From assembly GCF_000787815.1 (NCBI RefSeq), contig NZ_BBPO01000005.1, forward strand, positions 116,869 to 179,244: a stretch of 62,376 nt of DNA. The letters are read 5' to 3'. Shown here in pieces: positions 26,215 to 36,800 of this stretch (its first letter is position 1; every line of letters begins with the position of its first letter). The notes under the pieces are model-generated. The model made no database searches. It was not told the DNA's origin and saw only the letters and a program-made list of their open reading frames with translations. Source of the DNA: Streptacidiphilus neutrinimicus. GTDB taxonomy: Bacteria; Actinomycetota; Actinomycetes; Streptomycetales; Streptomycetaceae. The position numbers were made by a program, and so were the translations under genes.

Positions 26215-26835
26215 ATGGCGAAGTACTTCGACGTGCACCCGCAGAACCCGCAGCAGCGCATCCTCGACAACGTGGTCGACCTGATCCGGTCCGGCTCGCT
26301 CGTCGCCTACCCGACGGACTCGTGTTTCGCCCTCGGGTGCCAGCTGGGCAACCGTGAGGGCCTGACCCGGATGCGGTCGATCCGGCAGCTCGACGACCGT
26401 CACCACTTCACGCTGGTGTGCCAGAACTTCGCCCAGCTCGGGCAGTTCGTCCACATCGACAACAACGTCTTCCGGGCGATCAAGGCGGCGACGCCCGGCA
26501 GCTACACGTTCATCCTGCCCGCGACCAACGAGGTGCCACGGCAGCTGCTGCACCCGAAGAAGAGGACGGTCGGGGTCCGCATCCCGGACCACGTCGTCAC
26601 CCAGGCGCTGCTCGCGGAGCTGGGGGAGCCGCTGCTCTCCAGCACGCTGCTGCTGCCGGGGGAGGAGGAGCCGATGACCCAGGGCTGGGAGATCAAGGAG
26701 CGGCTCGACCACGTGGTGGACGCGGTGCTCGACTCGGGGGACTGCGGCACCGAGCCGACCACGGTGATCGACTTCTCCGGCGGCGTCGCCGAGATCGTCC
26801 GCCGGGGGGCGGGCGACCCGTCCCGGTTCGAGTAG
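26215..26835 (+). CDS. YciO/Sua5/YrdC family protein (threonylcarbamoyl-AMP synthase-like)
   Basis: 206 aa with the YrdC nucleotide/RNA-binding fold: LIRSGSLVAYPTDSCFALGCQLGN at residues 23-46, RQLDDRHHFTLVCQ, YTFILPATNEVPRQLLHPKKRTVGVRIPDH and TTVIDFSGG at the end. The sequence is of the YciO branch rather than the C-terminally extended Sua5. The tRNA threonylcarbamoyladenosine role of that branch is uncertain. It appears to be a leaderless gene. Confidence 0.88.
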   Translation: MAKYFDVHPQNPQQRILDNVVDLIRSGSLVAYPTDSCFALGCQLGNREGLTRMRSIRQLDDRHHFTLVCQNFAQLGQFVHIDNNVFRAIKAATPGSYTFILPATNEVPRQLLHPKKRTVGVRIPDHVVTQALLAELGEPLLSSTLLLPGEEEPMTQGWEIKERLDHVVDAVLDSGDCGTEPTTVIDFSGGVAEIVRRGAGDPSRFE

Positions 26836-26909
26836 GGCGGGGCGTCCAGCGGTTTCTCCCGGTTTCCGCCCTCCCTGCTAGCCGCCGTGCAGCGGGGTAA
26901 AACGTACGT

Positions 26910-29681
26910 ATGGGCAGATTCGGCCACTTCTGGGTGCGGGGCAGCCCCGCGCGGCCGGCCTCGCCCAACCGAGGGGTGCACCGGCGTCGGGGATGGAGCG
27001 TCGCGGGCCAGGCGTTCGTGTGGCAGCTGACGGTCCTGCTGCTGCTCGTCGTGGCCGCGACGATCGCCCTGGCGATCAAGACCACGCACGACGCCCAGTC
27101 CGACGCCCGCGACCGGGCCCTCGCCGTCGCGGAGGGATTCGCCCACGCCCCCGGCCTGGTGCAGGCCCTCCAGTCGCCCCATCCCACCGCGGAGCTCCAA
27201 CCGCTCACCCTGGAGGCCCAGAAGGGCTCCGGGGTCGACTTCGTCGACGTGCTCAGCAAGGACGGCATCCGCTACACCGATCCGGACCCGGGGCTGATCG
27301 GCCGGCGCGCGCAGGGCGACATCGCCCGGGCGGCCTCCGGGGAGTCCTTCACCGAGATCTTCAAGGGCTCCCCGCAGAACGCGGTCCGCGCGCTCGTCCC
27401 CGTCAGGGACGCCCACGGCAACGTGGTCGGGCTGGTGACCACGGGCGTCCAGACCACCGACGTCGCCGCCACCGCCAACCGCCAGCAGCCGCTGCTGATC
27501 GCGCTGGCGGGGGGAGCGCTGGTGCTCGCCGCCGGCGGGGCCCTGCTGGTCAGCAGGCGGTTGAGCCGCCAGACGCACGGCCTCGGGCCGGTCGAGATGA
27601 CCCGGATGTACGAGCACCACGACGCCGTGCTGCACAGCGTCCGCGAGGGGGTGCTGATCCTGGACGCCGACCAGCGTCTGGTGCTCGCCAACGACGAGGC
27701 GCAGCACCTGCTCGGCCTCTCCCCGGACGCGCACGGGCTGCCGCTGGACGAGCTGGGCCTGGAGCCGGGCATGGCCGAGCTGCTGGCCTGCGGGCGGACC
27801 GTCACCGACGAGGTGCACCCGGCCGGCGACCGCCTACTGGCCGTCAACCTCCGTCCCACGCAGATCCGCAGCGGTCCCGCCGGATACGTGGCGACCCTGC
27901 GCGACACCACCGAGCTGCTCACCGTCGCCGACCGGGCGGAGGAGGCCCGGGAGCGGCTGAAGCTGCTCTACGACGCGGGCATGCGCATCGGCACCACCCT
28001 CGACGTCGCCGCCACGGCGCAGGAGCTGGCCGACGTGGCGGTGCCCCGGCTGGCCGACTTCGTCAGCGTCGACCTCATCGAGGACCTGCTGACCGGCAGC
28101 GAGCCGGCCCCGGGCCCGGTCACCGGCGCGGTGCTGCGCCGGGTGGCCAACCGGTCCGTCCTCGAGGGCGCGCCGGAGGCCGTGGTCCAGGTCGGCGAGG
28201 CGGACTTCTACACCGACGCCTCGCCGCAGGCCCGCTGCCTGGCGACCGGCCGCTCCGAGCTGCACCAGGTCGAGAACCGGGCCATCGTGGCGTGGCTGGC
28301 CCAGGACCCCGCCCGGTCGGCGACGTGCCGGACGTACGGGATCCACTCGTGGATGGTGGTCCCGGTCATCGCCCGCGGCACGACCCTCGGCGTGGTGGAC
28401 TTCCTGCGCTCCCGGCATCCCGAACCGTTCTCCGCCGAGGACCTCGCCCTGGCCGAGGAGCTGGTCGCGCGGGCCGCCGTCTGCCTGGACAACGCCCACC
28501 GGTTCGCCCGCGAGCACACCGCCGCGCTCACCCTCCAGCACAGCCTGCTGCCCCGGCGGCTGCCGGAGCAGTCCGCGGTGGACGCGGCCTTCCGCTACCT
28601 GCCGGCCGACCCGCGGCTCGGCGTGGGCGGCGACTGGTTCGACGTGATCCCGCTGTCCGGCGCGCGGGTGGCGCTGGTCATCGGCGACGTGGTCGGTCAC
28701 GGCCTCCAGGCCTCCGCGACCATGGGCCAGCTGCGCTCCGCCGTGCGAACCCTCTCCGACGCCGACCTCCCGCCCGACGAGCTGCTCACCCACCTCGACG
28801 ACCTCGTCATCCGGCTCGCCGCCGACACCGACACCGACACCGCGACCGGCGCGGAGCGCACCCCCGTCGCCGACGTGGGGGCGACCTGCCTCTACGCCGT
28901 CTACGACCCCGTCTCGGGCCGCTGCTCCCTGGCCCGCGCCGGGCACCCGCCGCCCGCGGTGGCCCGTCCCGACGGCACCACCACCGTCCTGGACCTGCCC
29001 GCCGGTCCCCCGCTCGGCCTCGGCGGGCTCCCCTTCGAGGCGGCCGAGACGGTCCTGCCCGAGGGCAGCCTGCTCGCCCTCTACACCGACGGCCTGATCG
29101 AGAACCGGCAGCGCGCGGTCGACGCCGGGCTCGACGCCCTGCAGCAGTCACTGACGGCGCCGGACGGCTCGCTGGACGCGCTGTGCGACCGGATCGTCAC
29201 CGCGCTGCTGCCGGAACGGCCCGCGGACGACGCCGCACTGCTGGTCGCCCGGATGCGGCGGCTGGACGCCGACCGGGTCGCGACCTGGGACGTGCCCGCG
29301 GATCCGGCGGCGGTCGCCGGGCTGCGGGCGGAGGCGAACCGCAGGCTCGCGGAGTGGAGCCTGGAGGAGGCCGGGTTCGTCACCGAGCTGGTCCTCAGCG
29401 AGCTGGTCACCAACGCCATCCGCTACGGCCGCGAGCCCATCCAGCTGCGGCTGATCCACCCCCATCCCCTCACCGGGCCTGGCGGCGCGCCCATCCGCAC
29501 GCTGATCTGCGAGGTCTCCGACGGCAGCGGCACCGCCCCCCACCTCCGCCGCGCCCGCACCTTCGACGAGGGCGGCCGCGGCCTCCTCCTCGTCGCCCAG
29601 CTCACCCAGCGCTGGGGCACCCGCCCGACCGCCAACGGCAAGACCATCTGGTGCGAACAGACCCTCCTCCCGGACGCCTGA
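26910..29681 (+). CDS. Membrane sensor phosphatase: Cache-PAS-GAF-PP2C(SpoIIE)-HATPase
   Basis: 923 aa. An N-terminal helix (VWQLTVLLLLVVAATIALA), an extracellular CitA/DcuS-like sensor (VDFVDVLSKDGIRYTDPDPGLIGRR), a second helix, a PAS domain (~240-340), a GAF domain (~350-540), and a SpoIIE-type PP2C phosphatase with metal-site motifs GGDWFDVIPL, VIGDVVGHG and DDAALLVARM. The C-terminus is an RsbW-like ATPase (ELVLSELVTNAIRYG ... DEGGRGLLLVAQL). One chain therefore holds both anti-sigma-antagonist phosphatase and anti-sigma kinase modules. It is the first of two adjacent PP2C genes. Confidence 0.9.
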   Translation: MGRFGHFWVRGSPARPASPNRGVHRRRGWSVAGQAFVWQLTVLLLLVVAATIALAIKTTHDAQSDARDRALAVAEGFAHAPGLVQALQSPHPTAELQPLTLEAQKGSGVDFVDVLSKDGIRYTDPDPGLIGRRAQGDIARAASGESFTEIFKGSPQNAVRALVPVRDAHGNVVGLVTTGVQTTDVAATANRQQPLLIALAGGALVLAAGGALLVSRRLSRQTHGLGPVEMTRMYEHHDAVLHSVREGVLILDADQRLVLANDEAQHLLGLSPDAHGLPLDELGLEPGMAELLACGRTVTDEVHPAGDRLLAVNLRPTQIRSGPAGYVATLRDTTELLTVADRAEEARERLKLLYDAGMRIGTTLDVAATAQELADVAVPRLADFVSVDLIEDLLTGSEPAPGPVTGAVLRRVANRSVLEGAPEAVVQVGEADFYTDASPQARCLATGRSELHQVENRAIVAWLAQDPARSATCRTYGIHSWMVVPVIARGTTLGVVDFLRSRHPEPFSAEDLALAEELVARAAVCLDNAHRFAREHTAALTLQHSLLPRRLPEQSAVDAAFRYLPADPRLGVGGDWFDVIPLSGARVALVIGDVVGHGLQASATMGQLRSAVRTLSDADLPPDELLTHLDDLVIRLAADTDTDTATGAERTPVADVGATCLYAVYDPVSGRCSLARAGHPPPAVARPDGTTTVLDLPAGPPLGLGGLPFEAAETVLPEGSLLALYTDGLIENRQRAVDAGLDALQQSLTAPDGSLDALCDRIVTALLPERPADDAALLVARMRRLDADRVATWDVPADPAAVAGLRAEANRRLAEWSLEEAGFVTELVLSELVTNAIRYGREPIQLRLIHPHPLTGPGGAPIRTLICEVSDGSGTAPHLRRARTFDEGGRGLLLVAQLTQRWGTRPTANGKTIWCEQTLLPDA

Positions 29682-29796
29682 GACGAAGAAGCCCGTGCGG
29701 GCCGGCTGGCGGGTTGGTGGGGGAGCGAGACGATAGGGGGGTGATTCCCGGGCGCCGGGACGCGGTGGCGCGGGTCCGGCGGAGGGAGGTGGCCGG

Positions 29797-31869
29797 ATGG
29801 GAGCCGCGAACAGGAGCCGGCAGGAGCCGGACCCGTCGCTGGAGCCGGGCGGGCTGCTGGACGTGCTCGGCGTCGCGGCGATCGTGCTGAGCGCCGAGGG
29901 GCGGATCGCCCTGTGGAGCCCGCAGGCCGAGGCCCTGTTCGGCTACTCCGCAGCCGAGGCGCTGGGGCGGCCGGCCGCCCGCGTGCTGGTCGACGAGCAG
30001 CACGTCGCCTGGGTGCTGTCCTGGTTCGCCGGCATCATGTCCCGGGGCCGCGCCTGGGCGGGCGTCTTCCCGGTCCGCCACAAGGACGGGTCCACGCGGC
30101 TCACGGAGTTCCGCAACATGCGCCTCGAGGACGGGCAGGGACGCCACTACGCGCTGCTGCTCGCCTCCGACCAGGCCACGCTGCGGCGCCTGGAACGCGA
30201 TCTGGCGCTGTCGCTGCGCCTGGTCGAGCAGTCGCCCATCGGGCTCGCCGCCGTCGGCACCGACCTGCGCTACATCCTGGTGAACCCGGCGCTGGAGCGC
30301 ATCAACGGCATCTCCGCGGTGCACCAGCTGGGGCACACGGTCGGCGAGGCGCTGCCGTTCCTGGACGCGCACGGGATCGAGTCGGCGATGCGCACCGTGC
30401 TGGAGAGCGGGGCTCCGCTGCTGGACCAGCTCACCGTCGGCCGGACCCCGGCGAAGCCGGGGAGCGAGCGCGCGTGGTCGGTGTCCTACTACCGCCTGGA
30501 CGACCCGGGCGGCCGCGTCGTCGGCGTGGCCACCTCGATCGTCGACGTGACCGAGCAGCACCGCTCGGAGGTCGCCGCCGCGGCGGCCCGCCGCCGGCTC
30601 ACCGTGATCGCCGACGCCTCCGAGCGCATCGGCACCACCCTCGACCTCGACGTCACCGCGCGCGAGCTCGCCGACGTGCTGGTGCCCGAGTTCGCCGACT
30701 TCGCCGCGGTCGACGTGCTGGACTCGGTGCTCTCCGACAGCACCGCGCGGACCGGCGACGGCAGCCCGGCCGTGTTCCGGGCTCTGGCGATCAAGACCGC
30801 CTACCGGACCCTCGCCGAGGCCGCCGACCCGGTCGGCGAGATCGCCCGGTACGACGCCAGCCGCCTGGTCACCCGCAGCGTCCGCAAGGGTCGGCCGCTG
30901 CTCGTCGCCCACGTCACCGACGCCGACCTGCCGCGGATCGCCCGCGACGAGGCCGCGGCGGAGCTGCTGAAGCAGTCCGGCATCCACTCCTACATGGTTC
31001 TGCCGCTGCGCGCCCGCGGCCAGGTCCTGGGCGCGCTCGACCTGGTCCGCGCCCGCAACCCGCACCCGTTCACCGACGACGACGTGCTGCTCGCGACCGA
31101 GCTGGCCGCCCGCGCGGCGGTCTGCATCGACAACGCGCGCTGGTACCAGAGCCAGCGCCACGCGGCGCTGGCGCTGCAGCGGCACCTCCTGCCCACGCGT
31201 CCCACCCAGCCGCCCGGCCTGGAGGTCGCCTACCGGTACCAGCCGGCGGGCAGCGTGGTCGAGATCGGCGGCGACTGGTTCGACGTCATCGCCCTGGCGG
31301 GAGACAAGACCGCCCTGGTCGTCGGCGACGTCATGGGCAGCGGCATCAACGCGGCCGCGACCATGGGCCAACTGCGCACCGCGGCCCGCACCCTGGCCCG
31401 CCTGGACCTGGACCCGGCGACGGTGCTCACGCACCTTGACGGCATCGCCGGCGGCCTCGACGAGACCATCGCCACCTGCGTCTACGCCGTCTACGACCCG
31501 CACCGCGGCAGCTGCCGCATCGCCTGCGCCGGCCACCTGCCCCCGGTCCACACCCGCCACGGCCACGCCCCGCGCCTGCTGGATCTCCCCACCGGCGTCC
31601 CCCTCGGCGTCGGCGGCGCCTCCTTCGAGGACGTCCGCCTGGACCTCGGGGAGGGCGACGAACTCCTCCTCTACACCGACGGACTGGTCGAGACCCGCGA
31701 CCACCCCATCGACACCCGCCTCCAGGCCCTCACCGACCTCCTCAACCGCGACCGCCCCTCCCTCGAAGCCACTTGCGACCTCCTCCTCGACGCGCTCCAC
31801 CACCACGACGGCACCGACGACGTCGCCCTCCTGCTCGCCCGCACCCACCGCCTGCGCCCCGCCTGCTAG
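29797..31869 (+). CDS. PAS-PAS-GAF-PP2C (SpoIIE) phosphatase
   Basis: 690-aa cytosolic RsbU-like phosphatase. Two PAS domains (about 15-130, with LWSPQAEALFGYSAAEALG, and 145-255, with YILVNPALERINGISAVHQLG) are followed by a GAF domain (~265-450, GTTLDLDVTARELADVLVPEFADF) and a PP2C domain (GGDWFDVIALAG, VVGDVMGSG, TDDVALLLAR). ATG 29797 follows GGAGGGAGG. It has no C-terminal ATPase domain, unlike its upstream neighbour. The GAF-PP2C halves are alike, which suggests duplication. Target is probably an anti-sigma antagonist not encoded here. Confidence 0.9.
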   Translation: MGAANRSRQEPDPSLEPGGLLDVLGVAAIVLSAEGRIALWSPQAEALFGYSAAEALGRPAARVLVDEQHVAWVLSWFAGIMSRGRAWAGVFPVRHKDGSTRLTEFRNMRLEDGQGRHYALLLASDQATLRRLERDLALSLRLVEQSPIGLAAVGTDLRYILVNPALERINGISAVHQLGHTVGEALPFLDAHGIESAMRTVLESGAPLLDQLTVGRTPAKPGSERAWSVSYYRLDDPGGRVVGVATSIVDVTEQHRSEVAAAAARRRLTVIADASERIGTTLDLDVTARELADVLVPEFADFAAVDVLDSVLSDSTARTGDGSPAVFRALAIKTAYRTLAEAADPVGEIARYDASRLVTRSVRKGRPLLVAHVTDADLPRIARDEAAAELLKQSGIHSYMVLPLRARGQVLGALDLVRARNPHPFTDDDVLLATELAARAAVCIDNARWYQSQRHAALALQRHLLPTRPTQPPGLEVAYRYQPAGSVVEIGGDWFDVIALAGDKTALVVGDVMGSGINAAATMGQLRTAARTLARLDLDPATVLTHLDGIAGGLDETIATCVYAVYDPHRGSCRIACAGHLPPVHTRHGHAPRLLDLPTGVPLGVGGASFEDVRLDLGEGDELLLYTDGLVETRDHPIDTRLQALTDLLNRDRPSLEATCDLLLDALHHHDGTDDVALLLARTHRLRPAC

Positions 31870-31913
31870 GACCGTCTGCGTGTTGTGCACCGGTTTTGGG
31901 GGATTCCGCCGCG

Positions 31914-31919
31914 TAGGGT
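31914..31919 (+). promoter_or_regulatory. Leaderless-type -10 box TAGGGT
   Basis: TAGGGT ends six bases before the GTG start of the PPOX gene, with no ribosome site between. The spacing is the same as for the YciO gene. Confidence 0.45.
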
Positions 31920-31925
31920 GCCGGT

Positions 31926-32354
31926 GTGCAGCTATCCGAGCGGGATCTAGCGTTCCTTGCCGAACACCACGCCGCCGCCATGGTCACCGTCGCGCCCGAC
32001 GGGATTCCGAAGACGGCGCGGGTGGGCGTCGTGCTGGTGGACGGGCGGTTGTGGAGCAGCGGGACCAGGGACCGGGTGCGGACCGCGCGGCTGCGGCAGG
32101 ATCCGCGCTGTACCGTCTTCGTCTTCAGCGACTCCTACCGCTGGCTGACGCTGGAGACCACGGTGACGATCCTGGAGGGCCCCGACGTTCCGGAGCAGAG
32201 CGTGCGCCTGTTCCGGGAGATGCAGGGCCGCCCCGCCGGCGCGCTCAGCTGGTTCGGCGGCGAGCTCGACGAGGCGGCGTTCCGTCAGCGGATGGTGGAC
32301 GAGGGCCGGTTGATCTACGAGTTCACCGTGCACCGGACCTACGGAACGGGCTGA
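31926..32354 (+). CDS. PPOX-class F420-dependent oxidoreductase-like protein
   Basis: 142-aa split beta-barrel flavin/deazaflavin-binding protein. Landmarks are FLAEHHAAAMVTVAPDGIPKTARVGVVLVDGRLW at the N-terminus, GTRDRVRTARLRQDPRCTVFV in the middle, WLTLETTVTIL, and a C-terminal YEFTVHRTYGTG. This is the TIGR03618-type family, which binds F420, FMN or heme. The GTG at 31926 appears leaderless. Its last 32 bases overlap the convergent unknown gene's end. Confidence 0.85.
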   Translation: MQLSERDLAFLAEHHAAAMVTVAPDGIPKTARVGVVLVDGRLWSSGTRDRVRTARLRQDPRCTVFVFSDSYRWLTLETTVTILEGPDVPEQSVRLFREMQGRPAGALSWFGGELDEAAFRQRMVDEGRLIYEFTVHRTYGTG

Positions 32355-33822
32355 CGCCCGCGAACAGCGGGGTCTCGCGCCGCTGCGTGCCCCGCAGCCG
32401 CAGCGCCCAGCTGACCAGCGCGTGGTTCAGCATGTAGAGCCGGTGCTCCTCGCGGCCCCCCTCCGAGAGCCGGCCGACGACCCATTCGACCGGCGTGGCT
32501 CCGCCGTAGCCGGGCCTCGGGGAGAACAGCAGGTCGGAGCGGCCGATCTCGGCCAGGACGTTGAGCGCGTAGGCGAACGGGTAGGGCCGGTTGGTCCGGT
32601 CGTCGTCGGTGCGGTCCAGGTCGGGGAAGGCGTCCGCCCACCGGTTCAGCAGCGGCTCGCCGACCAGGTCCATGCGGCCGGTGAACATCGCGGTCTGCAC
32701 GAGGTAGGCGTAGGAGATGCCGCGCAGGAAGTAGTCGGCGCCGGGGTCGATGCGCTCCCCCTGGCCCACGACGTCCTCGACGAAGGCGTCCAGATCCGGC
32801 ACCTGGTCCCGCAGCCGGCCCAGGTTGTGCAGCGCGACCAGGTAGTAGAGGCCCATGTGGGTCCGCTCGACCGGGGTGAGCGCGGCCATCAGCTCGGCGG
32901 CCTCGGCGAGCCGGTCCCGGCCGTGGCTCAGGTACGTCTCGGGCCGCTCGGTCATGGCGACCGCGTTGAGCATGGTGAGCAGTGGGTAGATGCGGACGAA
33001 GGCGTCCGACATCGGCTGGGGGAAGGCGGGGCGCAGGCTCGGGCCGTCGGCGTGGTCCAGGTGGGAGAGGACCTCTCGCAGGCGGTCCCGGCCGCCGTCG
33101 TCGGTGATGAGCCGCTCGTGGCCGAGCAGCGAGACGACGGACAGCAGCATCGAGCCGCCGCGGCCGCGGAAGAAGGGCGCGGGGACCTGCTCCAGCAGGT
33201 CCAGCGCCTCGCGCACCCGGTTCCGCGGCCCGGAGACCAGCCGGTCCCCGAGGCCCAGCTGACCGGTCGCCAGGAAGACCGCCGTGCAGGCGGACAGGCG
33301 CTCGTAGTGGCCGTGGCGTCCCGCGTTCTCGTCCCTGGCGCGGTCGGGCTCGATCCGGTCCACCATGTCCAGCAGCTCGGCAGGCAGGTCCGTCTCGTCG
33401 TTGACCAGCAGCGAGCGGGGGAGGCCGAGTTTGGCGACGGCGTCCGCCAGGAGGCACCCGGCCATGACCCGGAAGTAGGGGTTCTCCTCGGCGCGCAGAG
33501 CGGCGAGGACGGGGCCCAACTCCTCGGGCTCGGCACGGCGGTACGGACCGCGTGACGGGTGCACCGTCGTCAGCACGAAGTCGGCCAGCAGCGAGGAGAA
33601 CCGGGTGTACGAGCCGGCGCCCGCGCCCTGGGCGTCGAGCAGCCGGAAGACGTGCCGGATCCGCCCGGCGGCCTCGGGGTCGTAGGCGACGGGGTGCTGG
33701 CCCAGGCCGATGCCGCGGACCATGCGGCTCCAGGGCGTGGCGATCACGCGGGTCTCGGTCGTCAGCTCGTCCAGACCGTGCACCGGGACCGGGAGAGGGA
33801 GGGGGAACGAGACGGTGGTCAT
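32323..33822 (-). CDS. Unknown helical protein partnered with the AT-kinase gene
   Basis: 499 aa, not recognised. No signal peptide or membrane helix. The sequence is predicted to be mostly helical, with Leu/Ala-rich and Asp/Arg-rich amphipathic segments such as LLPLLTMLNAVAM-like repeats. Tyr/His-containing patches occur (HMGLYYLVALHNLGRL, GADYFLRGISYAYLVQTAMFTGRMDLVG, PYPFAYALNVLAEIG), suggestive of an alpha/alpha toroid of helical pairs. ATG 33822 follows GGAAGGAG and lies 26 bp after the AT-kinase stop, so the two form an operon. Possible roles are a cyclase-like or scaffold partner; none can be supported. Confidence 0.7.
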   Translation of the reverse strand: MTTVSFPLPLPVPVHGLDELTTETRVIATPWSRMVRGIGLGQHPVAYDPEAAGRIRHVFRLLDAQGAGAGSYTRFSSLLADFVLTTVHPSRGPYRRAEPEELGPVLAALRAEENPYFRVMAGCLLADAVAKLGLPRSLLVNDETDLPAELLDMVDRIEPDRARDENAGRHGHYERLSACTAVFLATGQLGLGDRLVSGPRNRVREALDLLEQVPAPFFRGRGGSMLLSVVSLLGHERLITDDGGRDRLREVLSHLDHADGPSLRPAFPQPMSDAFVRIYPLLTMLNAVAMTERPETYLSHGRDRLAEAAELMAALTPVERTHMGLYYLVALHNLGRLRDQVPDLDAFVEDVVGQGERIDPGADYFLRGISYAYLVQTAMFTGRMDLVGEPLLNRWADAFPDLDRTDDDRTNRPYPFAYALNVLAEIGRSDLLFSPRPGYGGATPVEWVVGRLSEGGREEHRLYMLNHALVSWALRLRGTQRRETPLFAGVSPFRRSGAR

Positions 33823-33848
33823 GCGGGGCTCCTTCCGGGGACGGCTGC

Positions 33849-36800
33849 TCAGGCACGCAGGTGGGGAAGCGGGGGAACGTCCAGGCCGAGGAACTCGGTA
33901 CGGGTGCCGTCGAGCATCTGCAGGGCCCAGTTCAGCCACTTGACGCCCTCGCAGTAGATCGCGACCGGGCGGCGCTGGCTGCGGTAGCCGTCCACCAGCG
34001 TGCCGTCGAGCTCCTTCTGGAAGTGGAACGGCGGCATGGCGGTGAAGTGCTGTCCCATCATGAAGACGAAGCGGACCAGCCAGTAGGGGTCCTGCTCCAG
34101 GAAGGGCGAGTCGGGGTCGTCCAGACCCAGGGCGGCCGTCATCACGGGCGCGAAGTGGTCCTCCAGACCCTGCGGGGCCCCGGGGTGCAGGGCGCCGCCG
34201 TTCGCCGTCACATCCCGGACCCGGTAAGCGCGCTGGTACGGGTTCCCCTCCAGGAAGGCGATGTCGACGCACGGGGTCCGGCCCGCGGTGGCGTCGACGG
34301 CCAGCGTGAACTGCTCGAAGTGGATCTCGTCGTAGTGGCCGAGGGAGTTGTGCCACGGCTTGTTGTCGTACATCGCGTCGTCGCGGGTGTCCGCGCCCTC
34401 GCTCTTGAAGCCGATCGCGCGCGGGTCCAGGAAGCGAATGCCCAGGGTCTCGGCGGTGACGGCGTCCAGGGCGGCGTCGATCTGTTCCCGAGGTGCGCCC
34501 GACTCGATCACCTGTTGGGCGCGCAGCAGCGGTCCGCTGTCGGTGATCTTGATGTTCTCGGTGTTGGTGTCGCCCATGACCAGCGAGTGGAAGCGCGGCT
34601 CCAGGATCCGGGCGTAGTCGGGGTTGCCGCGGAACCGACGCAGCAGCGCGCCGGAGTTCAGGTAGGGGACGCCGTTCACGACGATCCGCTCGGTGTCCAG
34701 CAGATGTGTGTCGAAGGTCCGCGGCGCGGTGCGACGGCACAGGTCGAGCCGGTCCTCGATCTTCCGGAAGTAGGAGACGTCCAGCGTCTCGCCCGGGGCG
34801 GGCACCCGGCCCACGCTGTGCACCCGCTCGTTGAGCACCCGGATGACCTGCTCGTACAACCGGGCGACCAGGGCCGGCGGCGGGGAGTGCCGCTCGACGA
34901 ACCGGCTGACCTCCTCGCCCGCCACATAGCTCATCTCGTAGAGCACCTCGCGATCCACCGCCCGGTCCACCGCTCGGTCGGCGCGGCGTCGTTGCGGCGG
35001 AACCGGGACCTCGCGCTCGGAGACGTCGAAGACCTCGGGGAAGTAGGGGCGCACCGAGGCGGGGAGCGCCCGCAGGTACTCGGCCTGCTTCTTCGCCTTG
35101 GCGAACGGGGGCAGCATCACGCCGGTGCCCTCCGGGTTCCACCGCGCGGTGGTCAGCGCCTCGCTGAGGATCTTGCGGACGGTGATCCGCTCCTCGCCGC
35201 GCTTGCGGACGAAGACGGTCATCGACTCGCTGCCGCCCCTGCCGAAGCTGACCACCGACTCGTCGATGCCGATGTAGGCGTAGACGGTGCTGGAGAGCAC
35301 GCGGCGGCTGCGCGCGACCTCCAGCACGCGCGCGTTCTCCCGGGTCAGCGCCAGGGCGCAGGCGCTCTCGAGCCGGTCCAGCGCGGGGTTGCGCCGCCTG
35401 CGCCAGATCTCGGCAGGCTCGCCCACGCGGACCAGGTCAGCGTGGTAAGGGTCGGCGTCCACGCCGTCCGCCGTCAGCCGCGAACCGAGCGAGATCACCT
35501 GGCAGTTGCCGCCCAGCTGGATCCGGGCCCCGCCGTCGTACGCACCGGGGATCCGGTCAGCGAGCACGGTGCGCGTGGTCTCCGCCAGCTCCCTGAGCGA
35601 CTGCACCGGCACGCCCGCGGGGGAGACCAGCGGGATCTGCGGCTCGGCGAGCCCGCCCAGCATCCGCTCCAGCGCCTCGGGCCGTGGCCCGTCGACGAAC
35701 AGGCCGATGACCGCGGCCAGCGGGACTGCGCCGGAGACGGCGAGCGCCGCCAGCCAGCCCAGCGGGTCGCCGCCCGCCAGATAGTGGTCGTGCTGCGCGA
35801 ACAGCGCGGGCCGGTGCTGCTGCAGCGCGTCGAACAGCAGGTACTGGTAGAGCATCCGGCGGCCCTGCGGCGGCAGCTCGTCCTCCTGCAGGCCGAGCTC
35901 GCGCCGGAGCGCGTCGCGGATGCGCATCGCCGCGGGCTGCTCGACCTGCAGCAGCCGGATCCGGTCGGCCAGCGCGTCCTCGTCCAGCCCGACCGGGGCG
36001 TCGAAGTGCACGACCAGCACCTCGGGGCGGGTGGTCCGCGCGGTCCGGTGCACGGAGCCTCCGGCCCGGGTGAGGACGTCGAGTTCGAGCTCGGCCCGGC
36101 CGAGCCGCTCCGGGTCCGCCCCGGTCAGCCGTTTTTTCAGCCGCGCCCGGGCGACGAGCTCGCCGCCCGCGGCGTCGACGTGCTCGCGGTGGTTCCAGGT
36201 GTGCTGCAGCAGTTCGAGCAGCCGGTAGAACGCCCCGGTACCGTTGCGGTCCGGGCGCAGCATCTGCACGGTGACGACCCGTTCGAGCGCGCGGGCGGCG
36301 TACTCCTCGGCGAAGGAGCTGCGTGCGGCGCGGCGCAGCAGCTCACGGGCGAGTTCGAGGTCCACGTCCGCCGGCGGCTCGTCGCGGGTGTAGAGGTGTT
36401 CCAGCCGGGCCAGCACCCGCCCGGTCGCGGTGACGGCGCCCAGCACGTGGTCGTCGTCCTCGCGGCGGGCGGTGTAGTCCGTGACAGGGACCTCGACGGC
36501 GTTGTCCCGCAGCAGTCGCAGTGACTTGCCGCCCGGTCCCAACTCCAGCACCAGATCCAGGTCGAGGCCGTCCAGCGTCTCGCAGGTCTCCCGGGACGCC
36601 ATCACCCGGTCCGTCATGGCCAGCACGCCCCGGCGCACCTCCGCCGCGGTGGTGAGCAGCGACATGTCGTGGTTGGACACCACCGGCACGCGGGGCTGCC
36701 GGAAGCGGATCCCGGCGGAGTCGAGGAACGCGTCCAGCGCCTGCCGGGCCGGTCGCATCCGTGCGGAGTGGGCCAGGAAGACCGTGGGGTCCTTGAGCTC

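Noticed and set aside
26836-26909. SigB-like promoter (GTTT and GGGTAA) before the first PP2C gene
   Set aside because: The two boxes are about 29 bp apart rather than 14-16, so the match is not acceptable.
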